In this document: positions 34,869-43,286 of the stretch, in pieces
Position numbering within the stretch: the stretch's first letter is position 1
How the letters are laid out: the number at the start of each line of letters is the position of its first letter
NCBI RefSeq assembly: GCF_015500075.1
Contig: NZ_CP045496.1
Coordinates: forward strand, 2,490,001-2,554,000
Origin: Mesorhizobium sp. INR15
GTDB taxonomy: Bacteria > Pseudomonadota > Alphaproteobacteria > Rhizobiales > Rhizobiaceae
DNA length: 64,000 nt
Direction of reading: 5' to 3'
Made by a program: the position numbers and the translations under genes
The notes under the pieces: generated by a model
What the model saw: only the letters and a program-made list of their open reading frames with translations
The model's database searches: none
What the model was told of the DNA's origin: nothing

Positions 34869-35408
34869 ATGCATAAAAGATTGCTTATCCAGGCGGCGAC
34901 CGCGCTTGTGGCGCTGCAGTTCTTTGCGGTTCCGGTGTTCGCTGCCGGCGGCGACAGTTCTGGCACCGACCAGACCGTAACCCAGTGCAAGAAGGGCGAG
35001 GTCTGGGACAAGAAGAAGAAAAAGTGCGTCGCACCGCAGGAAGGCATGCTGGACGATGACAGCATCTATGATGCCGGCCATGCGCTGGCACTGGCCGGGC
35101 GCTATGACGAGGCGATCGCCGTGCTCAGCCTTGCCGCCAACAAGCAGGATCCGCGCATTCTCAATTATCTAGGCTATTCGCACCGCCATTCGGGCCGTGT
35201 CACCGTCGGTCTCGGCTATTACGAGGAAGCGCTGCGCATCGACCCCAACTACACGCTGGTGCGCGAATATCTCGGCGAAGCGCATCTGCAGATCGGCGAT
35301 CTGGCCGGCGCCCAGCAGCAGTTGTCGGAAATCGAGAAGCGCACCGGCAAGGGTTCGCGCGAGTACGGCATGCTGTCGGAGCAGATCGATCATTTCATGC
35401 GGAGCTAA
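34869..35408 (+). CDS. Exported TPR protein with a small Cys motif
   Basis: 179 residues; AAGGAGG upstream of the ATG. A signal peptide (LLIQAATALVALQFFAVPVFA) is followed by CKKGEVWDKKKKKC, a Lys-rich Cys pair motif seen in several rhizobial periplasmic proteins, and then TPR units (GHALALAGRYDEAIAVLSLAANKQDPRILNYLGYSHRHSGR; YYEEALRIDPNYTLVREYLGEAHLQIGDLAGAQQQL). It probably binds partners in the periplasm. Followed by a very strong terminator. Confidence 0.83.
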   Translation: MHKRLLIQAATALVALQFFAVPVFAAGGDSSGTDQTVTQCKKGEVWDKKKKKCVAPQEGMLDDDSIYDAGHALALAGRYDEAIAVLSLAANKQDPRILNYLGYSHRHSGRVTVGLGYYEEALRIDPNYTLVREYLGEAHLQIGDLAGAQQQLSEIEKRTGKGSREYGMLSEQIDHFMRS

Positions 35409-35428
35409 CTCTGCTCGCAACGCTCTTC

Positions 35429-35462
35429 AAAACCGGCCGCGAGCAATCGCGGCCGGTTTTTT
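35429..35462 (+). terminator. Terminator after the TPR gene
   Basis: Thirteen-pair stem 35429-35441 / 35448-35460 (AAAACCGGCCGCG and its complement) with a 6-base loop, ending in six T. Confidence 0.92.
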
Positions 35463-35566
35463 GTTGCCGCCGCCCTTCGATCGGAAGTGCCGCAGCGGCA
35501 TTTGCGAAAACAGCGGATGATTTTTCCAAAACCGATTTTTTGGCGTGAAAAACCCGGCGACATTGC

Positions 35567-35631
35567 TATATTAGGGCAAATTTCGGTGAAACGGTTCCGT
35601 TAGCCCGAGGCTTCCGGACCGTTTTCTTTTT
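35567..35631 (+). promoter_or_regulatory. greA promoter region and terminator-like leader hairpin
   Basis: TATATT at 35567-35572 is a probable -10 box; the -35 is not clear. Shortly downstream, AAACGGTTC (35589-35597) pairs with GGACCGTTT (35616-35624) around an inner AGCC-CGA-GGCT hairpin, followed by TTTCTTTTTG. This looks like an intrinsic terminator placed ahead of the greA start at 35692, giving either an attenuator or a short leader RNA of ~50 nt. Confidence 0.55.
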
Positions 35632-35691
35632 GTACCCATCGACAAGGCTTTCCCCGAAACGCGGGGGTGGCGGCAGGAAAGGTCAGGCATT

Positions 35692-36165
35692 ATGAACAAG
35701 GTCCCGATGACAGGCGAAGGGTTCGCGTCATTGAAGGAAGAACTGCGCTGGCGCCAGCAGGAAGAGCGGCCGCGCATCATCGAGGCGATCTCCGAAGCGC
35801 GCTCGCATGGCGACCTGTCCGAAAATGCCGAGTATCACGCCGCGAAGGAGTCGCAGAGCCTGAATGAGGGCCGCGTCAACGAGCTGGAGGATTACATCGC
35901 GCGGGCCGAGGTCATCGATGTCTCGAAGCTCAGCGGCGACAAGATCAAGTTCGGCGCCACCGTGGTGCTGGTCGATGAGGATACCGAGGAGAAGAAAACC
36001 TACCGGATCGTCGGCGACCAGGAAGCAGACGTGAAGTCAGGCCGTATCTCAATCTCTTCGCCGATCGCCCGCGCGTTGATCGGCAAGGCAGTCGGCGACG
36101 CCATCGAGGTCAACGCTCCTGGCGGCGCCAGGGGGTATGAGATCGTCCAGGTGCAGTTTATTTAG
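35692..36165 (+). CDS. greA: Transcription elongation factor GreA
   Basis: 157 residues, the usual length. The N-terminal coiled coil carries the family signature (PMTGEGFASLKEELRWRQQEERPRIIEAISEARSHGDLSENAEYHAAKE with the DLSENAEYHAAKE loop that enters the RNA polymerase channel), and the C-terminal FKBP-like domain ends GGARGYEIVQVQFI. It restarts backtracked RNA polymerase by stimulating RNA cleavage. Single gene with a leader hairpin. Confidence 0.96.
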   Translation: MNKVPMTGEGFASLKEELRWRQQEERPRIIEAISEARSHGDLSENAEYHAAKESQSLNEGRVNELEDYIARAEVIDVSKLSGDKIKFGATVVLVDEDTEEKKTYRIVGDQEADVKSGRISISSPIARALIGKAVGDAIEVNAPGGARGYEIVQVQFI

Positions 36166-36203
36166 GCATCGAAGGCGCAGGCTATCAATCCGAAACGCCG
36201 CGC

Positions 36204-36385
36204 CGCCCCTCATCTGGCTGCTGCCATCTTCTCCCCGTATAGAGACGGGGAGAAGAGGCTGGCCGCAACATAGGCTCTATTTTCTGCAACGTTCATGAGT
36301 GGCGAAATCATCGGTGAAGGCTTCCTTCTCCCCGTCACTTACGGGGAGAAGTGCCCGGCAGGGCGATGAGGGGCAGCGCCGACCT
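36204..36385. repeat. Paired palindromic repeat of RIME type, copy 1 (tails outward)
   Basis: Two hairpin modules. Module A: CTTCTCCCCGT...ACGGGGAGAAG (about 36228-36255) with a tail to its left reading, in reverse, CAGATGAGGGGCGGCG. Module B: CTTCTCCCCGT...ACGGGGAGAAG (about 36325-36351) with a tail to its right GTGCCCGGCAGGGCGATGAG. Tails point outward. The same two modules occur at 58394-58549 in the opposite arrangement. Confidence 0.8.
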
Positions 36386-36397
36386 TCAGATTGAAAT

Positions 36398-37378
36398 TCA
36401 ATCTTTACTGATATTCGCGCGGCTAAGCGCCAGCAGCCTTTCCGCCTCCGCCATCACCTCGGCCGGCGTCACGCGACCACCGGAAGCAGCCAGCAGCGTC
36501 GATGAAAATGGCCCGCGTGGCCCGGTGAGACCGGGTTCGGTTGCGAGGAACACCGCAACCGTCGGCAGGCCGAAGGCGCTGGCGAGGTGAGTAAGGCCGG
36601 TGTCGGCGCCAATCACCAGGGTCGATCGGCCGAGAATGGCGGCAATGCCGGCAAGCGGCGATTTCGGCACCACCATTGTCCGTGGCTCGGCTTTGGCGAT
36701 CGCCTCGGCCACGGCCCGCTCAGGCGCGTTCGACCAGGTGGTGACCGGCGTCATGCCCCACGCCACGATCATTTGCGCGGTCTTTATCCAGTCTTCGACC
36801 GGCCATTTCTTGTCTTCGCGGCTGGTGCCATGCAGCAGGAAAGCGGTCTTGCCGTCGATGCCCGCCCAGTCGCCGGACGGCGGCACGATGCCCGAGCCGA
36901 GTTCGGAAAGGTCGGGCTGATAGCCGAGCGCCAGCCCGAACAATCGCCGTGTCCGCTCGATGGCGTGCAGGTTGCGTGGCACGGCGTAGCGGTGGTTGTA
37001 AAACAGTGTGGCTGATGGTTCGCGGGCACTGGCCTTGTCGAAACCGGAAATGGGTGCTGAAGCCTGCTTTGCCACCAGCGCCGATTTCAGCAAGCCTTGC
37101 GCATCGATCACCAGGTCGTAGCGGCAGCCGCGCAAGGCCGAGCGCAGGTGCGCTGCCTCGCGCCAGGTGTTCTTGTCCAGCAGCGACTTGCGCCAGCGCC
37201 GGATCGCGACCGTGTGAATCCCTCTAATTGCCGGATGCAGCGCGACAATGCCGGCGAAGGCTTCTTCCACGCACCAGTCGAAGGCGATATCGGGCCGCGC
37301 GCGGCGCGCGTCCTCGAGTGCGGGAAACGTGTGGATGACATCGCCCATCGAGGACGTCTTGACGATGAGCACTTTCAT
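36398..37378 (-). CDS. waaC: Lipopolysaccharide heptosyltransferase I
   Basis: 326 residues, GT9 family. The N-terminal MKVLIVKTSSMGDVIHTFPAL is diagnostic of WaaC, which adds the first heptose to Kdo in the LPS inner core using ADP-heptose at the cytoplasmic membrane. The C-terminal donor-binding half has VIGADTGLTHLASAFGLPTVAVF. Its start overlaps the stop of waaF by 4 bases (ATGA), so translation is coupled. hldD lies upstream of waaF, giving a hldD-waaF-waaC operon. Confidence 0.9.
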   Translation of the reverse strand: MKVLIVKTSSMGDVIHTFPALEDARRARPDIAFDWCVEEAFAGIVALHPAIRGIHTVAIRRWRKSLLDKNTWREAAHLRSALRGCRYDLVIDAQGLLKSALVAKQASAPISGFDKASAREPSATLFYNHRYAVPRNLHAIERTRRLFGLALGYQPDLSELGSGIVPPSGDWAGIDGKTAFLLHGTSREDKKWPVEDWIKTAQMIVAWGMTPVTTWSNAPERAVAEAIAKAEPRTMVVPKSPLAGIAAILGRSTLVIGADTGLTHLASAFGLPTVAVFLATEPGLTGPRGPFSSTLLAASGGRVTPAEVMAEAERLLALSRANISKD

Positions 37379-38382
37379 ACGGCGGCCGGGACTTCCAGCA
37401 GGCGCTCCGCCGCCGCCGCGACCTGGCTGACTTCAAGCGTCTTCAGGCAGTTGAGGTGGCCGAGCGGACAGACCTTCTCATGGCAAGGCGAGCAGGACAG
37501 GTTGAGCCAGACCAATTCGCGATGCTCGGCCAGGGGCGGGGTGTTTTCCGGCGACGTCGAGCCATAGACGGCAACGACCGGCGTGCCGACAGCCGCCGCG
37601 ACATGCATCAGCCCGCTGTCGTTCGACACCGCGAGCCTGGCGGCGGCGATCAGGTCGATGGCGTCTTCCAGCCGCGTCTGGCCGGCGAGGTCGACAACAC
37701 CGGATGCAAGCGACGCGATCTCGGCCGTCACGTCGCGGTCGTTTTTTGAGCCGAACAGCGCGACCCGGAAACCCTTGGCCATGAAGCCGCGGGCAAGCCC
37801 GGCATAATGTTCGCTTGGCCAGCGCTTGGCCGGGCCGAACTCGGCGCCGGGCATGAGTGCGATGAACTTCTCCGGCTCAAGCCCAAACCGGCTCAGCAGC
37901 GCGGCCTGGTTGCCAGCGTCGACCGAGAGCCGGGGCGCGCGGAATGTGCCGCCCTGAGCGAGGCCGAAATAGGCTTGAGCGGTACGCCGTTTGACGCTGC
38001 CGGGCAGGGGCACGATGTCGGTGAGCAGGCCATAGCGCATTTCGCGCAGATTGCCGAAACGGCGCGGAATGCGGGCAAAGAACGGGATCAGCGCCGATTT
38101 CCAGCTGCCCGGCAGGATATAGGCCCTGTCGTAGCGGCCGCGCAGCAATCGGCCGAAACGGCGGCGGATGGTGAATTCGAGCGCGCCGGGCTTGAGCGGA
38201 AAATCGATCTGCTGGCGGAGTTCGGGCATGCGCTTGACCAGCGGCGCGGCCCAGGCCGGCGCCAGCACATCGATCGCGGCGTTCGGATGCAATTCCTTCA
38301 GCGCCGAAAACAGGCACTGCGCCATGACCATGTCGCCCACCCAGCGTGGGCCGATCACGAGGATCGTTGGGCTCTCAGCCAT
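37375..38382 (-). CDS. waaF: Lipopolysaccharide heptosyltransferase II
   Basis: 335 residues, GT9 family. ILVIGPRWVGDMVMAQCLFSALKELHP is the WaaF start, MPGAEFGPAKRWPSEHYAGLAR and VSNDSGLMHVAAAVGTPVVAVYGSTSPENTPP are the usual donor-binding segments, and CSPCHEKVCPLGHLNCLKTL matches the Cys-rich C-terminus of the family. It adds the second heptose to the LPS inner core. The hldD gene upstream overlaps its first 28 bases. Confidence 0.93.
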   Translation of the reverse strand: MAESPTILVIGPRWVGDMVMAQCLFSALKELHPNAAIDVLAPAWAAPLVKRMPELRQQIDFPLKPGALEFTIRRRFGRLLRGRYDRAYILPGSWKSALIPFFARIPRRFGNLREMRYGLLTDIVPLPGSVKRRTAQAYFGLAQGGTFRAPRLSVDAGNQAALLSRFGLEPEKFIALMPGAEFGPAKRWPSEHYAGLARGFMAKGFRVALFGSKNDRDVTAEIASLASGVVDLAGQTRLEDAIDLIAAARLAVSNDSGLMHVAAAVGTPVVAVYGSTSPENTPPLAEHRELVWLNLSCSPCHEKVCPLGHLNCLKTLEVSQVAAAAERLLEVPAAV

Positions 38383-39305
38383 TCGACATAGTCTCTGACG
38401 CCGGTTTCCACTGTCTTGAATTGGCCATTGTATCCGGCTGCACGCAACCGGGACATATCAGCTTGCGTAAAACTCTGGTAGTTACCCTTGAGGTGATCCG
38501 GGAATTCGATGAACTCGATCTCGCCTTTTCCCAACGTGTCGATCACCGTTTCGGCAATGGCGCGAAACGGCTGGGCGCGGCCGGTGCCGCAGTTGAAGAT
38601 GCCGCTCAGGCCACGCTTCCACAGCCACAGATTGACGTCGGCGGCGTCACCGACATGGATGAAGTCGCGGCTCTGCTCGCCGGGTCCGAAACCATCATAG
38701 GCGCCGAACAGTTTCGGGTTCTCGCCGCGTTCAACCTGGTTGAACAGATGGAAGGCGACCGAGGCCATGGTGCCTTTGTGCGCCTCGCGCGGGCCATAGA
38801 CATTGAAATAGCGCAGGCCCGCCACCGGCGAATGATCGGTATCGAAGACGGTGCGGCGGACATAGTCGTCGAACAGCTTCTTCGAATAGGCATAGACGTT
38901 GAGCGGCCGCTCGCAGTCCGGCTCCTCGCGAAACTCGGAACCGCCGCCATAGACGGAAGCCGAGGAGGCGTAGAGGAAGGGGACACGCAGCGCCAGGCAC
39001 TGATGCAGCAGCCGCTTCGACCAGGCATAGTTCACCTCCATCATGAACTTGCCGTTCCACTCGGTGGTGGTCGAGCAGGCGCCCTGGTGGAAGACCGCCT
39101 CGATGCGGCCTAGCCCGCCGGCCTCGAGCGTGGCCAGGAAATCGTCCTTGTCGAGATAATCGGCGATGCTGAGATCAGCGAGATTGGTGATCTTGTGGCC
39201 GTCGGTGAGATCATCAACGACCAGGATGTCGCTGTGACCCTCGGCATTGAGCGCGGCGACGATGTTGGAGCCGATCATGCCGGCGCCGCCCGTGACGATG
39301 ATCAT
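38355..39305 (-). CDS. hldD: ADP-L-glycero-D-manno-heptose 6-epimerase
   Basis: 316 residues from the ATG at 39305; the frame to 39506 is unsupported. IIVTGGAGMIGSNIVAALNAEGHSDILVVDDL is the NADP-binding start of HldD, followed by HQGACSTTTEWNG, the SDR catalytic YxxxK in YAYSKKLFDDYV, and RYFNVYGPREAHKGTMASV. It converts ADP-D-glycero-D-manno-heptose to the L-glycero form, the donor for WaaC and WaaF. First gene of the operon. Its 3' end overlaps waaF by 28 bases, longer than the usual 4. Confidence 0.94.
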   Translation of the reverse strand: MIIVTGGAGMIGSNIVAALNAEGHSDILVVDDLTDGHKITNLADLSIADYLDKDDFLATLEAGGLGRIEAVFHQGACSTTTEWNGKFMMEVNYAWSKRLLHQCLALRVPFLYASSASVYGGGSEFREEPDCERPLNVYAYSKKLFDDYVRRTVFDTDHSPVAGLRYFNVYGPREAHKGTMASVAFHLFNQVERGENPKLFGAYDGFGPGEQSRDFIHVGDAADVNLWLWKRGLSGIFNCGTGRAQPFRAIAETVIDTLGKGEIEFIEFPDHLKGNYQSFTQADMSRLRAAGYNGQFKTVETGVRDYVEWLRAQRSS

Positions 39306-39465
39306 GAAGGCCTCTGGTTGCTTCCGATTCCGGTCCTTATAAGGGAGCCTTGATGGGCTGTCGATAAAGCTGACGAGGAGCGGAGCCGCGAATGCCACGG
39401 TGAGGCCGCAAAGCGCCTGCTTCAGTCGGTCATAGCCGCCCAGCCGATCTTGAGGGACCAGGACA

Positions 39466-40098
39466 ATGCCTTCGACCGAACTGTTGATCGCGTTTTTCGC
39501 CACCACGGCGATCTTCGCCTATATCCCGGGACCGGCCATGCTCTACGCCGCCGCGCAGACGATGGCGCGCGGCCGCTGGTCCGGCCTGACGGCGGTGCTC
39601 GGTATCCACCTGGGCGGTTATGTGCATGTCTTCGCCGCCGCCGCCGGCCTGTCAGTCCTGTTCCACGCCGTGCCGCCGCTCTACATGGCGGTCAAGCTCG
39701 TCGGCGCGCTCTATCTGATATGGCTAGGCATTGCCCTGTTCCGCAGGCGGGCAGGGGGCGATATGGCACTGCCCGAGATCGATCGGAAATCGGCGCGCCG
39801 CGCCTTTTTCGAGAGCATCACGGTGGAAGTGCTCAACCCCAAGACGGCGATCTTCTTCATGGCGTTCCTGCCACAGTTCATCGATGCCTCGGCGGCCTTC
39901 CCGGTGTGGCTGCAGTTCGTGTTGCTGGGCACCATCGTCAACCTGATGTTCTCCTTCGCGGATGTCGTCTGCGTCTTCCTGGCCGGTGCCATCATCGGCA
40001 GGCTGCGGCGCTCGAGCCGCGCGCAGCGCGTGATGCAGCGTGCCGGCGGCGCGCTGCTGGTCGGGCTCGGTGTCCACGTTGCCTTGCAGAAAACCTGA
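39466..40098 (+). CDS. LysE/RhtB-family amino-acid exporter
   Basis: 210 residues; GGGACCAGGAC is just upstream of the ATG. Six hydrophobic helices and the LysE pattern PGPAMLYAAAQTMARGRWSGLTAVLGIHLGGYVH, FESITVEVLNPKTAIFFMAFLPQFI are present. The family exports amino acids such as homoserine, lysine or threonine. It sits between the two halves of the LPS heptose cluster with no known link to it. Confidence 0.9.
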   Translation: MPSTELLIAFFATTAIFAYIPGPAMLYAAAQTMARGRWSGLTAVLGIHLGGYVHVFAAAAGLSVLFHAVPPLYMAVKLVGALYLIWLGIALFRRRAGGDMALPEIDRKSARRAFFESITVEVLNPKTAIFFMAFLPQFIDASAAFPVWLQFVLLGTIVNLMFSFADVVCVFLAGAIIGRLRRSSRAQRVMQRAGGALLVGLGVHVALQKT

Positions 40099-40230
40099 CC
40101 TGTTCGCCCTGGGCCCGGCGTTGCGCTGGGTCAAATTGCGGTATATCGGCTTGCCCATGACCGGCTGGCCCTCGCAAATCGGGCGTTTCAACCTATCTGA
40201 GATCGGCTTTCCCCACGCGTTGCAGATGAG

Positions 40231-41724
40231 ATGATGAAGCACAATCCGCCTTCTCCAGAACCCTTGCACCGCGCTATTGCGCGGTTTGGCGGCGCCACCG
40301 TGCTGGTGGTCGGCGATCTCATTCTCGACCGTTTCGTCAACGGCGTCATCGAGAGGATTTCGCCGGAAGCGCCGATCCCCGTGCTGCATGGGCGCGGCGA
40401 AATCTCGGCGATGGGCGGCGCCGGCAATGTCGTCGCAAACATCGTTTCGCTCGGCGCATCCGCCATTCCGGTCTCGGTGATCGGTACGGACCCAGCCGGC
40501 GACACGCTGGTGCGGATGCTGGGTGAACTCGGCGCCGACACATCGGGTCTCGCGCAGGAGCGCGGCCGCATGACCTCGTCAAAGAGCCGCTTCAGCGCGC
40601 TCAACCAGCAGGTGCTGCGTTTCGACGAGGAAGAGATCAAGCCGCTCGGCGCCGCGGAACGGGCAACGCTGATCCGGCATTTCCAGGCGGCGCTTTCGCG
40701 CGCCGACATCGTCATTCTCTCCGACTACGGCAAGGGCGTCCTTCTCGACGGGGTCGCCGCTGAACTGATCGCGATCTGCCGCGAGGCGGGCAAGCCGGTG
40801 CTGGTTGACCCGAAGGGCCGCGAATACGCGCGCTATGCCGGCGCAACGGCGATCACGCCCAACCGCAAGGAACTCGGCGAGGCCGTTGGCCACGCGGTGT
40901 TCGCCGATGACGAGATCGTCGCGGCGGCGCGGCAGCAGATCGCGGCGCATGGTTTCGATTTTGTCGTGGCGACGCGCAGCGAAAAGGGCATGAGCGTCGT
41001 CAGCGCCGACGACGTCAGCCATATCGCGACGCAGGCACGCGAAGTGTTCGACGTTTCGGGCGCCGGTGACACGGTGATCGCGACTTTCGCGCTGGCCCTG
41101 GCGGTTGGCACGGATCGCACGGCGGCGGCCTCGCTCGCCAACGCCGCTGGCGGCGTGGTTGTGGGCAAACGCGGTACGGCGCGGCTGACTGTCGAGGAGT
41201 TGAGCGGCGCGTTGTTCCGCTCGCACGGCCCGACCGTCCACAAGGATGCCATTCTCGACGCGACCGCCGCGGCACGGCTGGTGGCGGCGTGGAAGGATGA
41301 GGGGCTGAGCGTCGGCTTCACCAATGGCTGTTTTGACATCCTGCACGCCGGCCATGTCAGCCTGCTGCACGCGGCGCGCAGCCAGTGCGACCGGCTGGTG
41401 CTCGGCCTCAACAGCGATGCCTCGGTGCGCCGGCTCAAGGGCCCCAGCCGTCCGGTCAATGATCAGCATGACCGCGCCTGCGTGCTCGCTGCATTGGCCT
41501 CGGTCGATGCGGTGGTGGTCTTCGATGAGGATACGCCGCTGGCACTAATCGCAGCGCTGCTGCCCGACATCCTGGTCAAGGGCGCGGATTACACGGTCGA
41601 GACCGTGGTTGGCGCCGATGTCGTGCAAAAGGCCGGCGGGCGCGTGGTGCTCGTCGATCTCGTCGCCGGCAAGAGTACGACTGGAACCATCGGCAAATTG
41701 CGTGCCGGCGGCAACACAAACTGA
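40231..41724 (+). CDS. hldE: Bifunctional heptose 7-phosphate kinase / heptose 1-phosphate adenylyltransferase
   Basis: 497 residues. The first ~320 residues are a ribokinase-fold kinase (VLVVGDLILDRFVNGVIERISPEAPIPVL; catalytic DVSGAGDTVIATFALALAVG). The last ~150 are a nucleotidyltransferase with the HxGH motif in FTNGCFDILHAGHVSLL. It phosphorylates D-glycero-beta-D-manno-heptose 7-phosphate and later joins the heptose 1-phosphate to ATP. Two ATG codons lie side by side at 40231; the first is annotated. gmhA follows after 7 bases. Confidence 0.95.
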   Translation: MMKHNPPSPEPLHRAIARFGGATVLVVGDLILDRFVNGVIERISPEAPIPVLHGRGEISAMGGAGNVVANIVSLGASAIPVSVIGTDPAGDTLVRMLGELGADTSGLAQERGRMTSSKSRFSALNQQVLRFDEEEIKPLGAAERATLIRHFQAALSRADIVILSDYGKGVLLDGVAAELIAICREAGKPVLVDPKGREYARYAGATAITPNRKELGEAVGHAVFADDEIVAAARQQIAAHGFDFVVATRSEKGMSVVSADDVSHIATQAREVFDVSGAGDTVIATFALALAVGTDRTAAASLANAAGGVVVGKRGTARLTVEELSGALFRSHGPTVHKDAILDATAAARLVAAWKDEGLSVGFTNGCFDILHAGHVSLLHAARSQCDRLVLGLNSDASVRRLKGPSRPVNDQHDRACVLAALASVDAVVVFDEDTPLALIAALLPDILVKGADYTVETVVGADVVQKAGGRVVLVDLVAGKSTTGTIGKLRAGGNTN

Positions 41725-41731
41725 GGTTTTC

Positions 41732-42304
41732 ATGTCCGAACTGAACGACTACATGGTCCGCTCGGCGGCCGCGATTATGGCGACGGTCGAGCGTGACCTG
41801 ACCGCCGAGATGGAACGCGCGGCAAGCGCCGTCGTCACCGCGCTTTCGTCGGGCAAGGCGCTGCTGATCTGCGGCAATGGCGGCTCGGCCAGCGACGCCA
41901 TCCACATAGCCGGTGAACTGGTCGGCCGCTTTCTCAAGGAGCGCAAGGCATACAATGTCATCGCGTTGCCAGCCAATGCCGCGGTGCTGACCGCCTGGGG
42001 CAATGACTACGGCTTCGACACGGTGTTTTCGCGCCAAGTCGAGGCGCATGGCTCGGCCGGCGGCGTGCTTTTGGCCATCTCGACCAGTGGCAATTCGCCC
42101 AGCATCCTTGCCGCAGCCGAACAGGCGCGGATGATGGACATGACGGTGATCAGCCTGACCGGCGACACCGGCGGCAAGCTGAAGCCGCTGACCGATATCC
42201 TGCTCAACGTGCCCTCGACTTCGACGCCGATCATCCAGCAGGGACATCTGTGCCTCTACCACTATCTGTGCGAGGTGGTGGAAGCGCGCCTCAGCGATGG
42301 CTGA
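41732..42304 (+). CDS. gmhA: Sedoheptulose 7-phosphate isomerase
   Basis: 190 residues from the ATG at 41732, the first start free of the hldE overlap. A SIS domain with LLICGNGGSASDAIHIAGELVGRF and LLAISTSGNSPSILAA matches GmhA, which turns sedoheptulose 7-phosphate into D-glycero-D-manno-heptose 7-phosphate, the first step to ADP-heptose. Length normal. Its stop overlaps the start of gmhB by 8 bases. Confidence 0.94.
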   Translation: MSELNDYMVRSAAAIMATVERDLTAEMERAASAVVTALSSGKALLICGNGGSASDAIHIAGELVGRFLKERKAYNVIALPANAAVLTAWGNDYGFDTVFSRQVEAHGSAGGVLLAISTSGNSPSILAAAEQARMMDMTVISLTGDTGGKLKPLTDILLNVPSTSTPIIQQGHLCLYHYLCEVVEARLSDG

Positions 42305-42944
42305 CAGGGCAGGGATCTCGGGCGCGTATCCGCTGGCCGAGCCGGGCCTATGGGTCGAGCGGATCGGCGACAGGGTTTTCCCTGGGGCAAGCCCGGCGCT
42401 GTTCCTCGACCGCGACGGCACCATCAATATCGATACCGGTTACCCCGATGATCCCGCCATGATCGGACTGCGCGACAACATCGCGCCCGCCATCGAGGCC
42501 GCCAACCGCGCCGGGATTCCGGTTGTCGTCGTCACCAACCAGTCCGGCATTGCGCGCGGCTATTTCGGCTGGGGTGATTTCTCCGCCGTCAACGGCCGCG
42601 TGCTCGACCTGTTGAGAAACCAGAACGCCTTCGTCGACATGGTTCTCGCCTGCGCTTATCACGAAGCCGGCGCGGGGCCGCTGGCGATTGCCGACCACCC
42701 CATGCGCAAACCCAATCCAGGCATGCTGGTTGAGGCAGCCAAGCGTCTCGGCATCGATCTTCCGCGCTCGCTGATCGTCGGCGACAAGCCGGCTGATATG
42801 GAGGCGGGCCGCCGCGCTGGCTTGGCGCATGGCTGGCTGGTTGACGGCAATTTGTCCGATGAAGCCGGTTTCAGGGTCTCGCCGCTGAATGATCGGAATG
42901 ATCTGGACGATTTGGTTGTCTTGATCGAGATGTTGCAAGGTTAG
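42297..42944 (+). CDS. gmhB: Heptose 1,7-bisphosphate 7-phosphatase (HAD-IIIA)
   Basis: 215 residues. HAD motif I in LFLDRDGTINIDTGYP, motif II in VVVTNQSGIARGYF, the zinc-site region ACAYHEAGAG (shorter in Cys than the E. coli form), and motif III/IV MRKPNPGMLVEAAKRLGIDL, IVGDKPADMEAGRRAG fit the GmhB family. It removes the 7-phosphate. The ~30-residue N-terminal extension (ISGAYPLAEPGLWVERIG) is longer than in enterobacteria. Together with hldE, gmhA and hldD the window encodes the full ADP-heptose pathway. Confidence 0.92.
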   Translation: MADRAGISGAYPLAEPGLWVERIGDRVFPGASPALFLDRDGTINIDTGYPDDPAMIGLRDNIAPAIEAANRAGIPVVVVTNQSGIARGYFGWGDFSAVNGRVLDLLRNQNAFVDMVLACAYHEAGAGPLAIADHPMRKPNPGMLVEAAKRLGIDLPRSLIVGDKPADMEAGRRAGLAHGWLVDGNLSDEAGFRVSPLNDRNDLDDLVVLIEMLQG

Positions 42945-42991
42945 TTGCGACGCAGCTATCGAAGGTCTTTGAATGGTTGCGACAGCGCCGC

Positions 42992-43273
42992 TCAAGCAGC
43001 GTCGGCGATGTCGAGTCGAACGGCTAGCCCTGCCTTCCCAGCAAGGGTAATCAGGGCCTCCAAGCTGAAATTCGTGATCCGGCCCCGGAGCAAGTCATTG
43101 AGTCTGGGTTGCGTCGTTCCGAGCCGTCGCGCGGCCTCGGACTGAGTGACGTTCCAGCCTTTCACACGCTGTCCGATAGCAATGAGGAGATTTGACCGTA
43201 TCGTCATGTGAGCGGCTTCCTCAGGAGTATCCTCCAACGCATCCCACACATTGGCGAAGGTCTGAATTTCCAT
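42992..43273 (-). CDS. Xre/HigA-type antitoxin
   Basis: 93 residues. The helix-turn-helix (GQRVKGWNVTQSEAARRLGTTQPRLNDLLRGRITNFSLEALITLAGKAG) is of the Cro/C1 type found in HigA-like antitoxins. The first ~25 residues are acidic (NVWDALEDTPEEAAHM). The gene lies 13 bases after the toxin gene on the same strand, the toxin-first order typical of higBA. It should bind both the toxin and its own promoter. Confidence 0.87.
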   Translation of the reverse strand: MEIQTFANVWDALEDTPEEAAHMTIRSNLLIAIGQRVKGWNVTQSEAARRLGTTQPRLNDLLRGRITNFSLEALITLAGKAGLAVRLDIADAA

Positions 43274-43286
43274 AGGTTCTGCCTCT

